The notes: generated by a model not told the origin, from the letters alone. A stretch of DNA of 64,000 nt from Sphingopyxis terrae subsp. terrae NBRC 15098 (GCF_001610975.1 NZ_CP013342.1:496001-560000); one strand, 5' to 3'. Shown: positions 37,513-46,611, counted from the stretch's first letter. Numbers and translations: made by a program.

Positions 37513-37578
37513 GTTCCCCGGCGAAAGCCGGGGCACAGGTGCAACGCTGAATCTGGACCCCGGCCTTCGCCGGGGAAC
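37513..37578. repeat. Large inverted repeat with two GC hairpins between rpoA and rplQ
   Basis: Two 7-bp hairpins, CCCCGGC-gaaa-GCCGGGG (37516-37533) and CCCCGGC-cttc-GCCGGGG (37558-37575), lie 24 bp apart. The outer flanks gttcc/ggaac also pair, so the whole 66-bp unit is one inverted repeat. A third small hairpin, CCCGC-aa-GCGGG, follows at 37598-37609. It resembles dispersed ccccggcgaaagccgggg elements common in sphingomonads. It may attenuate or process the rpoA-rplQ transcript. Confidence 0.7.
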
Positions 37579-37661
37579 ACAAAGGGAAAAGGGCTCCCCC
37601 GCAAGCGGGCCTGGCTTGGGGTTCCGTAAAACGGCCCCTCTGACAAACGAAGGAATGGATT

Positions 37662-38084
37662 ATGCGTCATAAATCGGGTGGCCGGAAGCTTCAGCGCACC
37701 GGCGCGCATCGCATCGCGATGTTCCGCAACATGTCGGCTTCGCTCATCAAGCATGAGCAGATCACGACGACCGTCGCCAAGGCGAAGGAACTGCGTCCCT
37801 ATGTCGAAAAGCTGATCACGCTCGCGAAGCGTGGCGGCCTTGCCAATCGCCGTCTGGCGATGAGCCGTCTGATGGACGAAGCGCAGCTTCAGAAGCTGTT
37901 CGACGTCCTCGCCGAACGCTACAAGGACCGCAACGGCGGCTACACCCGCATCATCAAGGCCGGCATCCGCGCTTCGGACGCCGCGCCGATCGCGATCATC
38001 GAATTCGTCGACCGCGACGTCGATGCCAAGGGCCAGGATTCGGGCCCGGTGCTGACCGACGAGGAACTGGAAGACGCGGCCTGA
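37662..38084 (+). CDS. rplQ: 50S ribosomal protein bL17
   Basis: A 140-residue protein starting [17 protein letters not shown] with the family core [25 protein letters not shown] and RNGGYTRI. The acidic tail after residue 118 is an extension common in alphaproteobacteria. It is the last gene of the operon and is followed by a strong terminator. Confidence 0.99.
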   Translation: MRHKSGGRKLQRTGAHRIAMFRNMSASLIKHEQITTTVAKAKELRPYVEKLITLAKRGGLANRRLAMSRLMDEAQLQKLFDVLAERYKDRNGGYTRIIKAGIRASDAAPIAIIEFVDRDVDAKGQDSGPVLTDEELEDAA

Positions 38085-38110
38085 GCCGAACTTTCCATCG
38101 ACACAAGGTC

Positions 38111-38147
38111 AAGGGCGGCGTCCAACCGGACGACCGCCCTTTTTCTT
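38111..38147 (+). terminator. Rho-independent terminator after rplQ
   Basis: AAGGGCGG (38111-38118) pairs with CCGCCCTT (38134-38141), with an inner CGTCC/GGACG stem, followed by TTTTTCTT. Confidence 0.88.
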
Positions 38148-38181
38148 GGCCAGCCGCCGGGGACCAGCGCGCAGCAAGCGA

Positions 38182-39183
38182 TTATCCGATCTTGAGGACG
38201 ATCTTTCCGACGTGCGCGCCCGCCTGCATCCGCGCGTGCGCAGCGGCGGCATCGGCAAGCGGAAAGGATTGATCCATCGCGGGCTTCCAGGCCCCGCTGG
38301 AAAGGCGCGGCCACAACGTCTTGTGAATCTCGTCGGCCAGCGCGGCCTTGAAGTCGGCGCTGCGCGCCCGCAGCGTCGATCCGGTCATCGTCAGGCGGCG
38401 GCGCATGAGCTGCGACATGTCGATTTCGGCTTTCGCGCCCCGCTGGAAGGCGATGGTGACGTGCCGCCCGTCGTCGGCCAGACACGCAAGATTGCGCGGC
38501 ACATAATCGCCGCCGACCATATCCAGCACGACATCGACCCCCGCCCCGCCGGTAAAGCCCTTTACCGCCTCCACATAATCCTCGGCCGAATAATCGATCG
38601 CGAGGTCGGCGCCGAGCGCCCGCGCCGCGTCGCATTTGTCGGCGCTGCCGCAGGTGACGATGATGCGGATATCGAATAGCTTGCACAGGCCGATCGCCGT
38701 CGTTCCGATACCGCTGGTCCCCCCGTGGACGAGCGCTGTCTCCCCTTCCTTGATCCAGCCGCGCTCGAACAGATTATGCCATACCGTGAACACCGTTTCG
38801 GGCAGTGCCGCCGCTTCGGCCATGGTGAATCCTGCGGGAACGGGCAGCACGCTGCCCACGGGCGCGACGCAATATTCGGCATAGCCCCCGCCCCCGACCA
38901 GCGCGCACACCGCCTGCCCCAGCATTTCGGGATCGCCGCCCGGTCCGGTCGCGACCACTGTCCCGGCGATTTCGAGGCCGGGAAGGTCCGACGCGCCGGG
39001 CGGCGGCGGATAGAAGCCCATGCGCTGGAGCACGTCGGGACGGTTCACCCCCGCCGCGGCGACGCGGATCAGCAACTCGCCCGGCCCCGGCCGCGGCACG
39101 GGTCGCTGCTCGGCAACGAGCACTTCGGGGCCGCCGGGTTCGCGGATCGCGACGGCGGTCATGCTCTCGGGCAGGCTGGTCAC
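38182..39183 (-). CDS. NAD(P)H-quinone oxidoreductase, zeta-crystallin-like MDR family
   Basis: A 333-residue medium-chain oxidoreductase without zinc ligands. It has the N-terminal AVAIREPGGPEVLVAEQRPVPRPGPGELLIRV block, GVNRPDVLQRMGFYPPPPG and the NADPH-binding VHGGTSGIGTTAIGLCK. It should reduce quinones or activated alkenes with NADPH. GTG 39183 (VTSLPESMTAVAI) is preferred over the ATG at 39162, since close family members carry this short head. It is divergent from the DUF1192 gene. Confidence 0.9.
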   Translation of the reverse strand: MTSLPESMTAVAIREPGGPEVLVAEQRPVPRPGPGELLIRVAAAGVNRPDVLQRMGFYPPPPGASDLPGLEIAGTVVATGPGGDPEMLGQAVCALVGGGGYAEYCVAPVGSVLPVPAGFTMAEAAALPETVFTVWHNLFERGWIKEGETALVHGGTSGIGTTAIGLCKLFDIRIIVTCGSADKCDAARALGADLAIDYSAEDYVEAVKGFTGGAGVDVVLDMVGGDYVPRNLACLADDGRHVTIAFQRGAKAEIDMSQLMRRRLTMTGSTLRARSADFKAALADEIHKTLWPRLSSGAWKPAMDQSFPLADAAAAHARMQAGAHVGKIVLKIG

Positions 39184-39296
39184 GCTAAATCCCCCACTTT
39201 GTTCGATTTCCCACTCGTCCCGCCTTATTGACAGCCGCGGCGCGGGGGTCAACAGTTCGCGCCCCACAAGGCCGCAATTCGACAGGGAGGATGGCC

Positions 39297-39494
39297 ATGG
39301 ACGACGACGACCTTCCCCGCCGCCGCGACGATGTGCTGACGGCGCTCGCCAAACAGTCGCTCGACCCCTTGTCGGTCGCCGAACTCGACGATCGGCTTGC
39401 GGTGCTGGAAGCCGAGATAGCACGCACAAAGGCGCACAAGGCGGCAGCGGGCAGCTTCAAGGCAAATGCGGAGGCACTGTTCCGCAAAGGATGA
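39297..39494 (+). CDS. DUF1192 family protein
   Basis: A 65-residue protein, MDDDDLPRRRDDVLTALAK, with LDPLSVAELDDRLAVLEAEIARTKAHK, the helical signature of DUF1192; its function is unknown. The ATG at 39297 is used because GGGAGG lies six bases before it and directly abuts the ATG at 39291. The upstream frame to 39228 has no protein character. Confidence 0.85.
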   Translation: MDDDDLPRRRDDVLTALAKQSLDPLSVAELDDRLAVLEAEIARTKAHKAAAGSFKANAEALFRKG

Positions 39495-39632
39495 CGGGGC
39501 GGCCGTCGCTGCAGCGCCATGAATCTGCAGGCAAAAGCGGCCGATTTGGCGGGGTCGACTCTTGCCCGCCGCATGGGCTCTGCCTAGCCTGTAGCCGAAA
39601 TTTTCCCCCGAAATCAGGAACGGAACGAGCCC

Positions 39633-40772
39633 ATGCCCCTTATTGTCGCGCTTTCGATTGCCGCCCTGGCCAGCACGCCGCCACCCCCTCCGCCCATTGT
39701 CATTCCGGCTCCTGTCGACAAGTCGCCCCTTCCGCTGCTTGAGTCTGCCGACGGTTGGCCGGCGCTGCTTTCCTGGGATATCGCCGATGCGCGCTGCAGC
39801 GACGGCGCCCTCGACACTGCGGGCGTAAAGGCCGTCCTGCGCGCGATGTCGAACCGGCCGATGCGCACCGCCGCCCAGATAATTTATCGTTTCGACATCG
39901 ACGCCGACGGACGGCCGATTTCGATCGAGAGCGACGGGTCGCCTGGCGCTCTTGGTCAGGATCTACCGGCATCGCTGGCGGCAAGCCGTTTCCCGGTCGG
40001 GCAAGCCCGCACCCGATGCACGATACGCTATCGCATCAGCGCGCAGGCGGTCGGCGCCGCTGCACCCCCGGATCTGCTCGCTTATACGATGACGCCGATT
40101 TCGGGACCGTTGCCCAAAGAGGGATGGGCGCGCATCCGCGACATCGGCACTTGCGCCGCACCGCCGCGCCCCCGGCCGCTCCTTCGCGCCTTTCCGGACT
40201 TTTCGAAAATCCCGGCGACGCGGGGACGAAAAGACTGGTCCTTTGTCCTTTACGACACCGATGCGAAAGGGCGCCCCGTCAACCTGAAGACATTTGCGAC
40301 GTCGGGCAATCGGGAGCTCGATGCGGCGGCGCGCGACGCCGTGGCACGATCGCGCTTCACCGGAGGCGTTCGCACGCAATGCCTCTACCCTTATCGGCGG
40401 GCGCCAGAGACGGTATCACCGCCGCCGATTCCCGATGCCGACGCATTCAGGCCGCAGGGCGCGACCTGCGGCGACGATCGCGCGTGGGACCGCAAGCCGG
40501 CCCTGATCTACCCCGCCGCTTATCGCCGGCGCGCAGTCGAAGGCTGGGCGGTGCTGACGTATGACATCGCCCCTTGGGGTGAAATCGGCAATGTCAAGGT
40601 TGCCGCGGCGCAGCCTGCTGCCGACTTCGGCACCCAGGCGCAGCGAATGCTCCTGTCCGCGCGGGCCGCGGCTTCGCCGCAAGGATGGACGGGCTGCGTC
40701 GAGCGGGTCCGTTTCCAGATGGGAACGGCGCAGGACGACGATGACAAACCCGACTCCGACGACGCGACCTAG
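39633..40772 (+). CDS. Protein with three TonB-C-like repeats
   Basis: A 379-residue protein, probably secreted: a weak signal (LIVALSIAALAST), a Pro-rich stretch, then three similar units of roughly 90 residues at about 75-125, 200-255 and 290-365. Each has a beta strand ending in YRFDIDADGRP, VLYDTDAKGRP or LTYDIAPWGE, and each closes with an Arg/Thr-Cys-containing strand (RTRCTIRYR, RTQCLYPYR, WTGCVERVRF). They look like degenerate TonB C-terminal domains. Without a transmembrane anchor or Pro/Lys-rich spanning region it should not energise transport. The function is unknown. Confidence 0.8.
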   Translation: MPLIVALSIAALASTPPPPPPIVIPAPVDKSPLPLLESADGWPALLSWDIADARCSDGALDTAGVKAVLRAMSNRPMRTAAQIIYRFDIDADGRPISIESDGSPGALGQDLPASLAASRFPVGQARTRCTIRYRISAQAVGAAAPPDLLAYTMTPISGPLPKEGWARIRDIGTCAAPPRPRPLLRAFPDFSKIPATRGRKDWSFVLYDTDAKGRPVNLKTFATSGNRELDAAARDAVARSRFTGGVRTQCLYPYRRAPETVSPPPIPDADAFRPQGATCGDDRAWDRKPALIYPAAYRRRAVEGWAVLTYDIAPWGEIGNVKVAAAQPAADFGTQAQRMLLSARAAASPQGWTGCVERVRFQMGTAQDDDDKPDSDDAT

Positions 40773-40959
40773 CGCAGGCCCTGTGATTGAGCGGCGTCGC
40801 GCCCGCCAAATCGCAACGCTGCGTTAACCATAAGACAAGCCTGTCATCGTAATTTCACACGAGCTTCCGCTTTTCCCTTGCGGAGAGACGGGAGCATCGC
40901 CACGTTGTGTTCCTAGGGGCGGCCTCTCCCCGGCACGTCCCCGCAAGGAGATGAAGACC

Positions 40960-43296
40960 ATGCCGTCCTTTTCGGAGTCCCTCGAAAAGACCCTGCACAA
41001 CGCGCTGAAGGCCGCGTCGGAGCGCCACCACGAATATGCGACGCTGGAGCATCTGCTCTACGCGCTGATCGACGACGAACATGCTGCCGAAGTGATGCGC
41101 GCGTGCGGCGTCGCGCTGGGCGAGTTGCAGTCGGCGGTGGTCCATTATCTCGACACCGAACTCGACAGCCTGAAGGTCGAGGGGCACAGCGACCCCTCCC
41201 CAACCAGCGGTTTCCAGCGCGTCGTCCAGCGCGCGATCCTGCACGTCCAGTCGTCGGGCAAGGATGAGGTGACGGGCGCGAATGTCCTCGTCGCGCTGTT
41301 TTCGGAGCGCGAGAGCTATGCGGTCTACTTCTTGCAGCAGCAGGATCTGACGCGGCTCGACGCCGTTTCCTACCTCAGCCACGGGGTCGGCAAGGGCGGC
41401 AAGCCGTCGCCCACCGCCGAGCCCGAGGAAAAGGAAGAAGCGAAGGACAAGAGCGAAGGCAAGAACAAGAAGGAAACCGCGCTCGACCAGTTCACGGTCA
41501 ACCTCAACGAAAAGGCGAAGGGCGGCAAGGTCGACCCGCTGATCGGCCGCAGCGCCGAGGTCGACCGCACGATCCAGATCCTTTGCCGCCGCAGCAAGAA
41601 CAACCCGCTCTATGTGGGCGACCCCGGCGTCGGCAAGACCGCGATCGCCGAGGGCCTCGCGCGCAAGATCATCGAGGGCGACGTGCCCGAGGTGCTGAAG
41701 GAAGCGGTGATCTATTCGCTTGATATGGGCGCGCTGCTCGCCGGCACGCGCTATCGCGGCGATTTCGAGGAGCGGCTGAAACAGGTCGTCTCCGAACTCG
41801 AAGGCATGCCGCACGCGATCCTGTTCATCGACGAGATCCACACGGTGATCGGCGCCGGCGCGACGAGCGGCGGCGCGATGGATGCGTCGAACCTCCTGAA
41901 GCCCGCATTGTCGGGCGGTGTGATCCGCTGCATCGGTTCGACCACCTACAAGGAGTTCCGCAATCATTTCGAGAAGGACCGCGCGCTGCTGCGCCGGTTC
42001 CAGAAGATCGACGTGATCGAACCGAGCATCGAGGACACGAAGAAGATCCTCGCCGGCCTGCGCGACGCGTTCGAGAGCCATCATAATGTGAAATACACCG
42101 CCGACGCGATCAACGCGGCGGTCGAGCTGTCATCGCGTTACATCAACGACCGCAAGCTGCCCGACAAGGCGATCGACGTGATCGACGAAGTCGGCGCGAT
42201 GCAGATGCTGGTGCCGCCGTCGAAGCGCCGCAAGACGATCACCGCGAAGGAGATCGAGGCGGTGATCGCGACGATGGCGCGTATCCCGCCGAAATCGGTG
42301 TCGAGCGACGACAAGAAGGTTCTCGAAACGCTCGAGACCGACCTCAAGCGCGTCGTCTTCGGTCAGAATACCGCGATCGAGGTGCTGTCGTCGGCGATCA
42401 AGCTCAGCCGCGCCGGGCTGCGCGATCCCGAAAAGCCGATCGGCAATTATCTGTTCAGCGGCCCCACCGGCGTCGGCAAGACCGAGGTCGCGAAACAGCT
42501 CGCGCATCTGCTCGGCATTCCGCTCCAGCGGTTCGACATGTCCGAATATATGGAACGCCACTCGGTGAGCCGCCTGATCGGCGCGCCGCCGGGCTATGTC
42601 GGCTATGACCAGGGCGGCCTGCTGACCGACGCGATCGACCAGAACCCGCACTGCGTGCTGCTGCTCGACGAGATCGAGAAGGCGCATCCCGACCTGTTCA
42701 ACATCCTGCTCCAGGTGATGGACAATGGCCGGCTGACCGACCACCACGGCAAGACGGTCGACTTCCGCAACGTGATCCTGATCATGACGACCAATGCGGG
42801 CGCGAGCGACATGACGCGCGAGTCGATCGGTTTCGGCACCCAGACGCGCGAGGATGCGCAGGAAGAGGCGGTGAAGCGCATGTTCACCCCCGAATTCCGC
42901 AACCGCCTCGATGCGATCGTCCCCTTCGGCTATCTGCCGCCGGAAGTCGTGGCGCGCGTTGTCGACAAGTTCATCCTGCAACTCGAACTGCAGCTTGCCG
43001 ACCGCAACGTCCACATCCAGCTCGACGACAAGGCGCGCGAATGGTTGACCGCCAAGGGCTATGACAAGCTCTATGGCGCACGCCCGATGGGCCGCCTGAT
43101 CCAGGAAAAGATCAAGCAGCCGCTCGCCGAAGAACTGCTCTTCGGCAAGCTCGTCCACGGCGGCGAGGTCAAGGTGAAGCTGAAAACCGGCGAGGATGCC
43201 AAGGTCGGCAATCCGCTGAGCTTCGAAATCACCCCGGCGGCGCCCAAGGCGAGCAAGGGCAAGGGCAAGGCCAAAGCTGAGAAGGCGGCAGAGTAG
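40960..43296 (+). CDS. clpA: ATP-dependent Clp protease ATP-binding subunit ClpA
   Basis: A 778-residue AAA+ unfoldase: N domain (MPSFSESLEKTLHNALKAASERHHEYATLEHLLY), a Glu/Lys-rich linker (about 150-180), first AAA module with Walker A GDPGVGKTA, second with SGPTGVGKTE, and the IGF-type loop expected for ClpP docking within the second module. It delivers N-degron and SsrA-tagged proteins to ClpP. ATG 40960 is used because AAGGAG lies nine bases upstream. The tail KGKGKAKAEKAAE is low-complexity. The adaptor gene clpS, often directly upstream, is absent; the 187-bp gap upstream shows no clear promoter. Confidence 0.98.
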   Translation: MPSFSESLEKTLHNALKAASERHHEYATLEHLLYALIDDEHAAEVMRACGVALGELQSAVVHYLDTELDSLKVEGHSDPSPTSGFQRVVQRAILHVQSSGKDEVTGANVLVALFSERESYAVYFLQQQDLTRLDAVSYLSHGVGKGGKPSPTAEPEEKEEAKDKSEGKNKKETALDQFTVNLNEKAKGGKVDPLIGRSAEVDRTIQILCRRSKNNPLYVGDPGVGKTAIAEGLARKIIEGDVPEVLKEAVIYSLDMGALLAGTRYRGDFEERLKQVVSELEGMPHAILFIDEIHTVIGAGATSGGAMDASNLLKPALSGGVIRCIGSTTYKEFRNHFEKDRALLRRFQKIDVIEPSIEDTKKILAGLRDAFESHHNVKYTADAINAAVELSSRYINDRKLPDKAIDVIDEVGAMQMLVPPSKRRKTITAKEIEAVIATMARIPPKSVSSDDKKVLETLETDLKRVVFGQNTAIEVLSSAIKLSRAGLRDPEKPIGNYLFSGPTGVGKTEVAKQLAHLLGIPLQRFDMSEYMERHSVSRLIGAPPGYVGYDQGGLLTDAIDQNPHCVLLLDEIEKAHPDLFNILLQVMDNGRLTDHHGKTVDFRNVILIMTTNAGASDMTRESIGFGTQTREDAQEEAVKRMFTPEFRNRLDAIVPFGYLPPEVVARVVDKFILQLELQLADRNVHIQLDDKAREWLTAKGYDKLYGARPMGRLIQEKIKQPLAEELLFGKLVHGGEVKVKLKTGEDAKVGNPLSFEITPAAPKASKGKGKAKAEKAAE

Positions 43297-43308
43297 AAAC
43301 CGCTTCAA

Positions 43309-43338
43309 CCCCTCCCGCTTGCGGGAGGGGTTTTGTTT
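43309..43338 (+). terminator. Rho-independent terminator after clpA
   Basis: Perfect 10-bp stem CCCCTCCCGC (43309-43318) / GCGGGAGGGG (43321-43330), followed by TTTTGTTT. Confidence 0.9.
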
Positions 43339-43380
43339 GACCCCCTCGCTTTTTGGGGCTGCGGCGCCTATATCACCGGC

Positions 43381-44220
43381 ATGTACAACTACATCTCCGT
43401 AACCGCCGACGAAGCGGCCACCCCCGCCCCCGTCCGCGACGGCACGATCAAGCTTCACGACGAATCCGGCTTTGCCGGAATGCGCAAGGCCGGCCGGCTG
43501 TCGGCCGAGATTCTCGACGCGCTCGTTCCTTTCATCCAGCCCGGCGTGACCACCGGGGCGATCGACGATCTGGTGCGCGAGATGATGCTTGCGGGCGGCG
43601 GCATTCCCGCGACGCTGGGCTATCGCGGCTTCACGCATAGCTGCTGTACCAGCATCAACCATGTCGTGTGCCACGGGATTCCCGACGACAAGCCGCTGCG
43701 CGAAGGCGATATCGTCAATGTCGACGTCACCAGCATCATCGACGGCTGGCATGGCGACACCAGCCGCATGTATCTGGTCGGCGAAGTTCCGATCAAGGCG
43801 CGGCGGCTGGTGGACGTGACCTATGAATGCCTGATGCTGGGCATCGAACAGGCGAAGCCCGGCAATACGATGGGCGACGTCGCGCACGCGATCCAGAGCC
43901 ACGCCGAACGCCACCGTTATTCGGTGGTGCGCGATTTTTGCGGTCACGGGCTCGGCCAGATGTTCCACGATGCGCCCGAAGTGGTCCACGCCGGGCGCCC
44001 CGGCACCGGCCCCGAGCTGAGGCCCGGCATGTTCTTCACCATCGAACCGATGATAAACACCGGCAAATATGCCGTGAAGATGCTTGCCGACGGCTGGACC
44101 GCGGTGACGCGCGACCGGTCGCTTTCGGCGCAGTTCGAACACAGCATCGGCATCACCGAGGACGGCTGCGAAATCTTTACCGCAAGCCCCAAGGGACTCA
44201 ACACCCCGCCCTGGGCCTGA
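43381..44220 (+). CDS. map: Methionine aminopeptidase, type I
   Basis: A 279-residue metalloenzyme removing N-terminal Met from nascent proteins. The five metal ligands are in NVDVTSI (D), GDTSRM (D), CGHGLGQMFH (H), TIEPM (E) and QFEHS (E). A 30-residue head precedes the catalytic domain. ATG 43381 is used; the frame extends 16 codons upstream into the clpA terminator, which is unlikely to be translated. Confidence 0.97.
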   Translation: MYNYISVTADEAATPAPVRDGTIKLHDESGFAGMRKAGRLSAEILDALVPFIQPGVTTGAIDDLVREMMLAGGGIPATLGYRGFTHSCCTSINHVVCHGIPDDKPLREGDIVNVDVTSIIDGWHGDTSRMYLVGEVPIKARRLVDVTYECLMLGIEQAKPGNTMGDVAHAIQSHAERHRYSVVRDFCGHGLGQMFHDAPEVVHAGRPGTGPELRPGMFFTIEPMINTGKYAVKMLADGWTAVTRDRSLSAQFEHSIGITEDGCEIFTASPKGLNTPPWA

Positions 44221-44286
44221 AACCTGCCAGACTTTAGGTAGAACACCCTAAATTCCCGCTTGCGAATCCGCTTCGCCCGGCGCAGT

Positions 44287-44304
44287 CTTGACGTGAACGT
44301 CAAG
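44287..44304 (+). promoter_or_regulatory. MerR-like palindrome upstream of the quinohemoprotein alcohol dehydrogenase
   Basis: Perfect dyad CTTGACGTgaACGTCAAG, 26 bp before the dehydrogenase ATG, with TTGACG as a possible -35 inside its left arm. It shares the ACGT-N2-ACGT core of the site at 8183-8196. No good -10 lies at the expected distance, so the promoter itself is uncertain. Confidence 0.5.
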
Positions 44305-44329
44305 CATAGGACGTCGAGGGAGAGCGAAT

Positions 44330-46510
44330 ATGGCGAAACGGGTCATGGCGACCGCGCTGCTTTGTGGTGCGGCCTTGGTTCTGGCGGGTTGCAACGCGTC
44401 GAAGTCGGGCGGCACGGGCAGGTCGCTCGACGATGCCGAGAGGGCGAGCGAAGCACTGCTCAAGACCGGCGGCAACGGCGACAACTGGGCCGGCATCGGC
44501 TATGGCTATGACGAGCAGCGCTTCAGCCCGCTCACCGACATAAACGACAAGAATGTGGGCGAGCTTGGCATTGCCTGGTTCGCCGATCTTGAGGACGCGC
44601 GCGGACAGGAAGCCACCCCGGTCGTCGTCGATGGCACCCTTTATGTCAGCCACGCCTGGTCGAAGGTCGACGCGTGGGACGCCGGGACCGGCAAGAAGCT
44701 CTGGTCCTTCGATCCCAAGGTGTCGGGCGACCGCGCGGTCAACGCCTGCTGCGACGTCGTCAACCGCGGCGTCGCGGTATGGGGCGACAAGCTCTTCGTC
44801 GGCGCACTCGACGGGCGGCTGATCGCGCTCGATCGCAAGACCGGCAAGGAATTGTGGTCGACGCAGACCTTCGATCCCCAAAAGCCCTACACGATCACCG
44901 GCGCGCCGCGCGTCGTGAAGGACATGGTGCTCATCGGCAGCGGCGGCGCCGAATTCGGGGTGCGCGGCTATGTCACCGCCTATGATGCCGATACCGGCAA
45001 GGAACGCTGGCGCTTCTACACCGCGCCGAACCCCGAAAAGAAGAAGGACGGCGCCGCAAGCGACGACATCTTCGCGTCGAAAGGCAATGCAACCTGGTCA
45101 GACCAAGGGGAATGGAAGACGTCGGGCGGCGGCGGCACGGTGTGGGACGCGATCGTCTATGACAAGGATCTCGACCAGATCTATCTCGGCGTCGGCAACG
45201 GCAATCCGTGGAACCATGGCACGCGTTCGAACGGCGAAGGCGACAACTGGTTCCTCTCGTCCGTGGTGGCGCTCGATGCGTCGACCGGCAAATATAAATG
45301 GCATTATCAGGAAACGCCCGGCGAGAGCTGGGACTATACCGCGACGCAGCCGATCATCCTTGCCGAGCAGGCGGTGAACGGCACGCCGACCAAAGTGCTG
45401 TATCATGCACCGAAGAACGGCTTTTTCTTCACGATCGACCGGACCACCGGCAAGCTGATCGACGCCAAGCCTTTCGTCGACGGGATCAACTGGGCGACCG
45501 GCTATGACATGGCCACTGGCCGGCCGATCGAAAATCCCGACGCGCGCTTCTACAAGACCGGCAAGCCCTTCATCGCGATCCCGGGCGCGCTTGGCGCGCA
45601 CAACTGGCATCCGATGAGCTACAACCCTGCTACCGGCCTCGTCTATATTCCGGCGCAGCAGATTCCGCAGGGCTATATCCAGGATATGGATGAGCTGGAC
45701 CGGCGCAAGGTACTCGGCTTCAACATCGGCGCCTCGCTGACCGCAGCGATGCTCCCCGACGACAAGGCTGCCTTCCGCGCGGCCGTCGCCGCGACCACCG
45801 GCCGTCTCGTTGCCTTCGACCCGCGCACCGGCAAGGTCGCTTGGGGCGTCGACTATCCCGCCGCATGGAACGGCGGCACGATGACGACCGCCGGCAATCT
45901 GGTTTTCCAGGGAACGAGCACCGGGCGCTTCCGCGCCTATGCCGCCGACACCGGCAAGCAGCTGCTCGACCTCGACATGCAGTCGGGGATCGTCAGCGCG
46001 CCATCGACCTTCCGCGTGGGCGGAGTGCAATATGTCGCTTTCCAGACCAGCAAGGGCGGCGCCTTTCCACTTGTCGCCGGGGTCGCGGGCGGAGTGACGC
46101 GCAAGGTGCCCAATATTCCGCGCCTCGTGGTGCTCAAGCTCGGCGGTACGGTGCAGCTCCCCGCCCCGCCCGCGACCACGACGCTGGCGTGGAATCCGCC
46201 CGCGCAGTTCGGCACGCCGCAGCAGATCGCATCGGGCAAGGCGCATTTCGGGCGCTATTGCCAAGTCTGTCACGGCGACAGCGCGATCGGCAACGGCTTC
46301 ACCCCCGACCTGCGCGTTTCGGGTGCGCTGACCAGTGCCGATGCATGGAAGGGCGTGATCCTCGACGGCGCGCTGAAGGACCGCGGCATGGTGAGCTTTG
46401 CCAAGGTGCTCTCCCCCGCCGATGTCGAGGCGATTCGCGCCTATGTCATCGACCGGTCGAACTGGACCAAGGCTAACCTGCCCGACGCGTCGGCGCCCGT
46501 CGGGCGCTGA
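44330..46510 (+). CDS. PQQ-dependent quinohemoprotein alcohol dehydrogenase, lipoprotein
   Basis: A 726-residue envelope enzyme: an eight-bladed PQQ propeller (about 40-600) and a C-terminal cytochrome c domain with CQVCH (C644/C647/H648) and a likely distal Met in DRGMVSF. The vicinal disulfide C140-C141 (NACCDVV) that stacks on PQQ is present, as are the WDYTATQPI and HNWHPMSY blocks. It oxidises alcohols to aldehydes. Unusually, the N-terminus ends in a lipobox (LVLAGC, C21), predicting membrane anchoring. ATG 44330 follows GAGGGAGAG. No PQQ-synthesis genes are nearby; the aldehyde dehydrogenase at 51101 could act on its product. Confidence 0.95.
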   Translation: MAKRVMATALLCGAALVLAGCNASKSGGTGRSLDDAERASEALLKTGGNGDNWAGIGYGYDEQRFSPLTDINDKNVGELGIAWFADLEDARGQEATPVVVDGTLYVSHAWSKVDAWDAGTGKKLWSFDPKVSGDRAVNACCDVVNRGVAVWGDKLFVGALDGRLIALDRKTGKELWSTQTFDPQKPYTITGAPRVVKDMVLIGSGGAEFGVRGYVTAYDADTGKERWRFYTAPNPEKKKDGAASDDIFASKGNATWSDQGEWKTSGGGGTVWDAIVYDKDLDQIYLGVGNGNPWNHGTRSNGEGDNWFLSSVVALDASTGKYKWHYQETPGESWDYTATQPIILAEQAVNGTPTKVLYHAPKNGFFFTIDRTTGKLIDAKPFVDGINWATGYDMATGRPIENPDARFYKTGKPFIAIPGALGAHNWHPMSYNPATGLVYIPAQQIPQGYIQDMDELDRRKVLGFNIGASLTAAMLPDDKAAFRAAVAATTGRLVAFDPRTGKVAWGVDYPAAWNGGTMTTAGNLVFQGTSTGRFRAYAADTGKQLLDLDMQSGIVSAPSTFRVGGVQYVAFQTSKGGAFPLVAGVAGGVTRKVPNIPRLVVLKLGGTVQLPAPPATTTLAWNPPAQFGTPQQIASGKAHFGRYCQVCHGDSAIGNGFTPDLRVSGALTSADAWKGVILDGALKDRGMVSFAKVLSPADVEAIRAYVIDRSNWTKANLPDASAPVGR

Positions 46511-46536
46511 TTGCACAAAATTTAATCACCTAAATC

Positions 46537-46574
46537 ACGCCGCTGCCCAAAGGACAGGCAGCGGCGTAATTTCG
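46537..46574 (+). terminator. Terminator after the quinohemoprotein dehydrogenase
   Basis: Perfect 11-bp stem ACGCCGCTGCC (46537-46547) / GGCAGCGGCGT (46557-46567), followed by AATTTCGT, a short T-run. Confidence 0.75.
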
Positions 46575-46611
46575 TGCCAAATTTCTTACCGAAAGCTTGC
46601 GATTCGCCAAT

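Noticed and set aside
42130..44142. 670-codon minus-strand frame opposite clpA and map
   Set aside because: Shadow of two conserved genes; it also crosses a perfect terminator.
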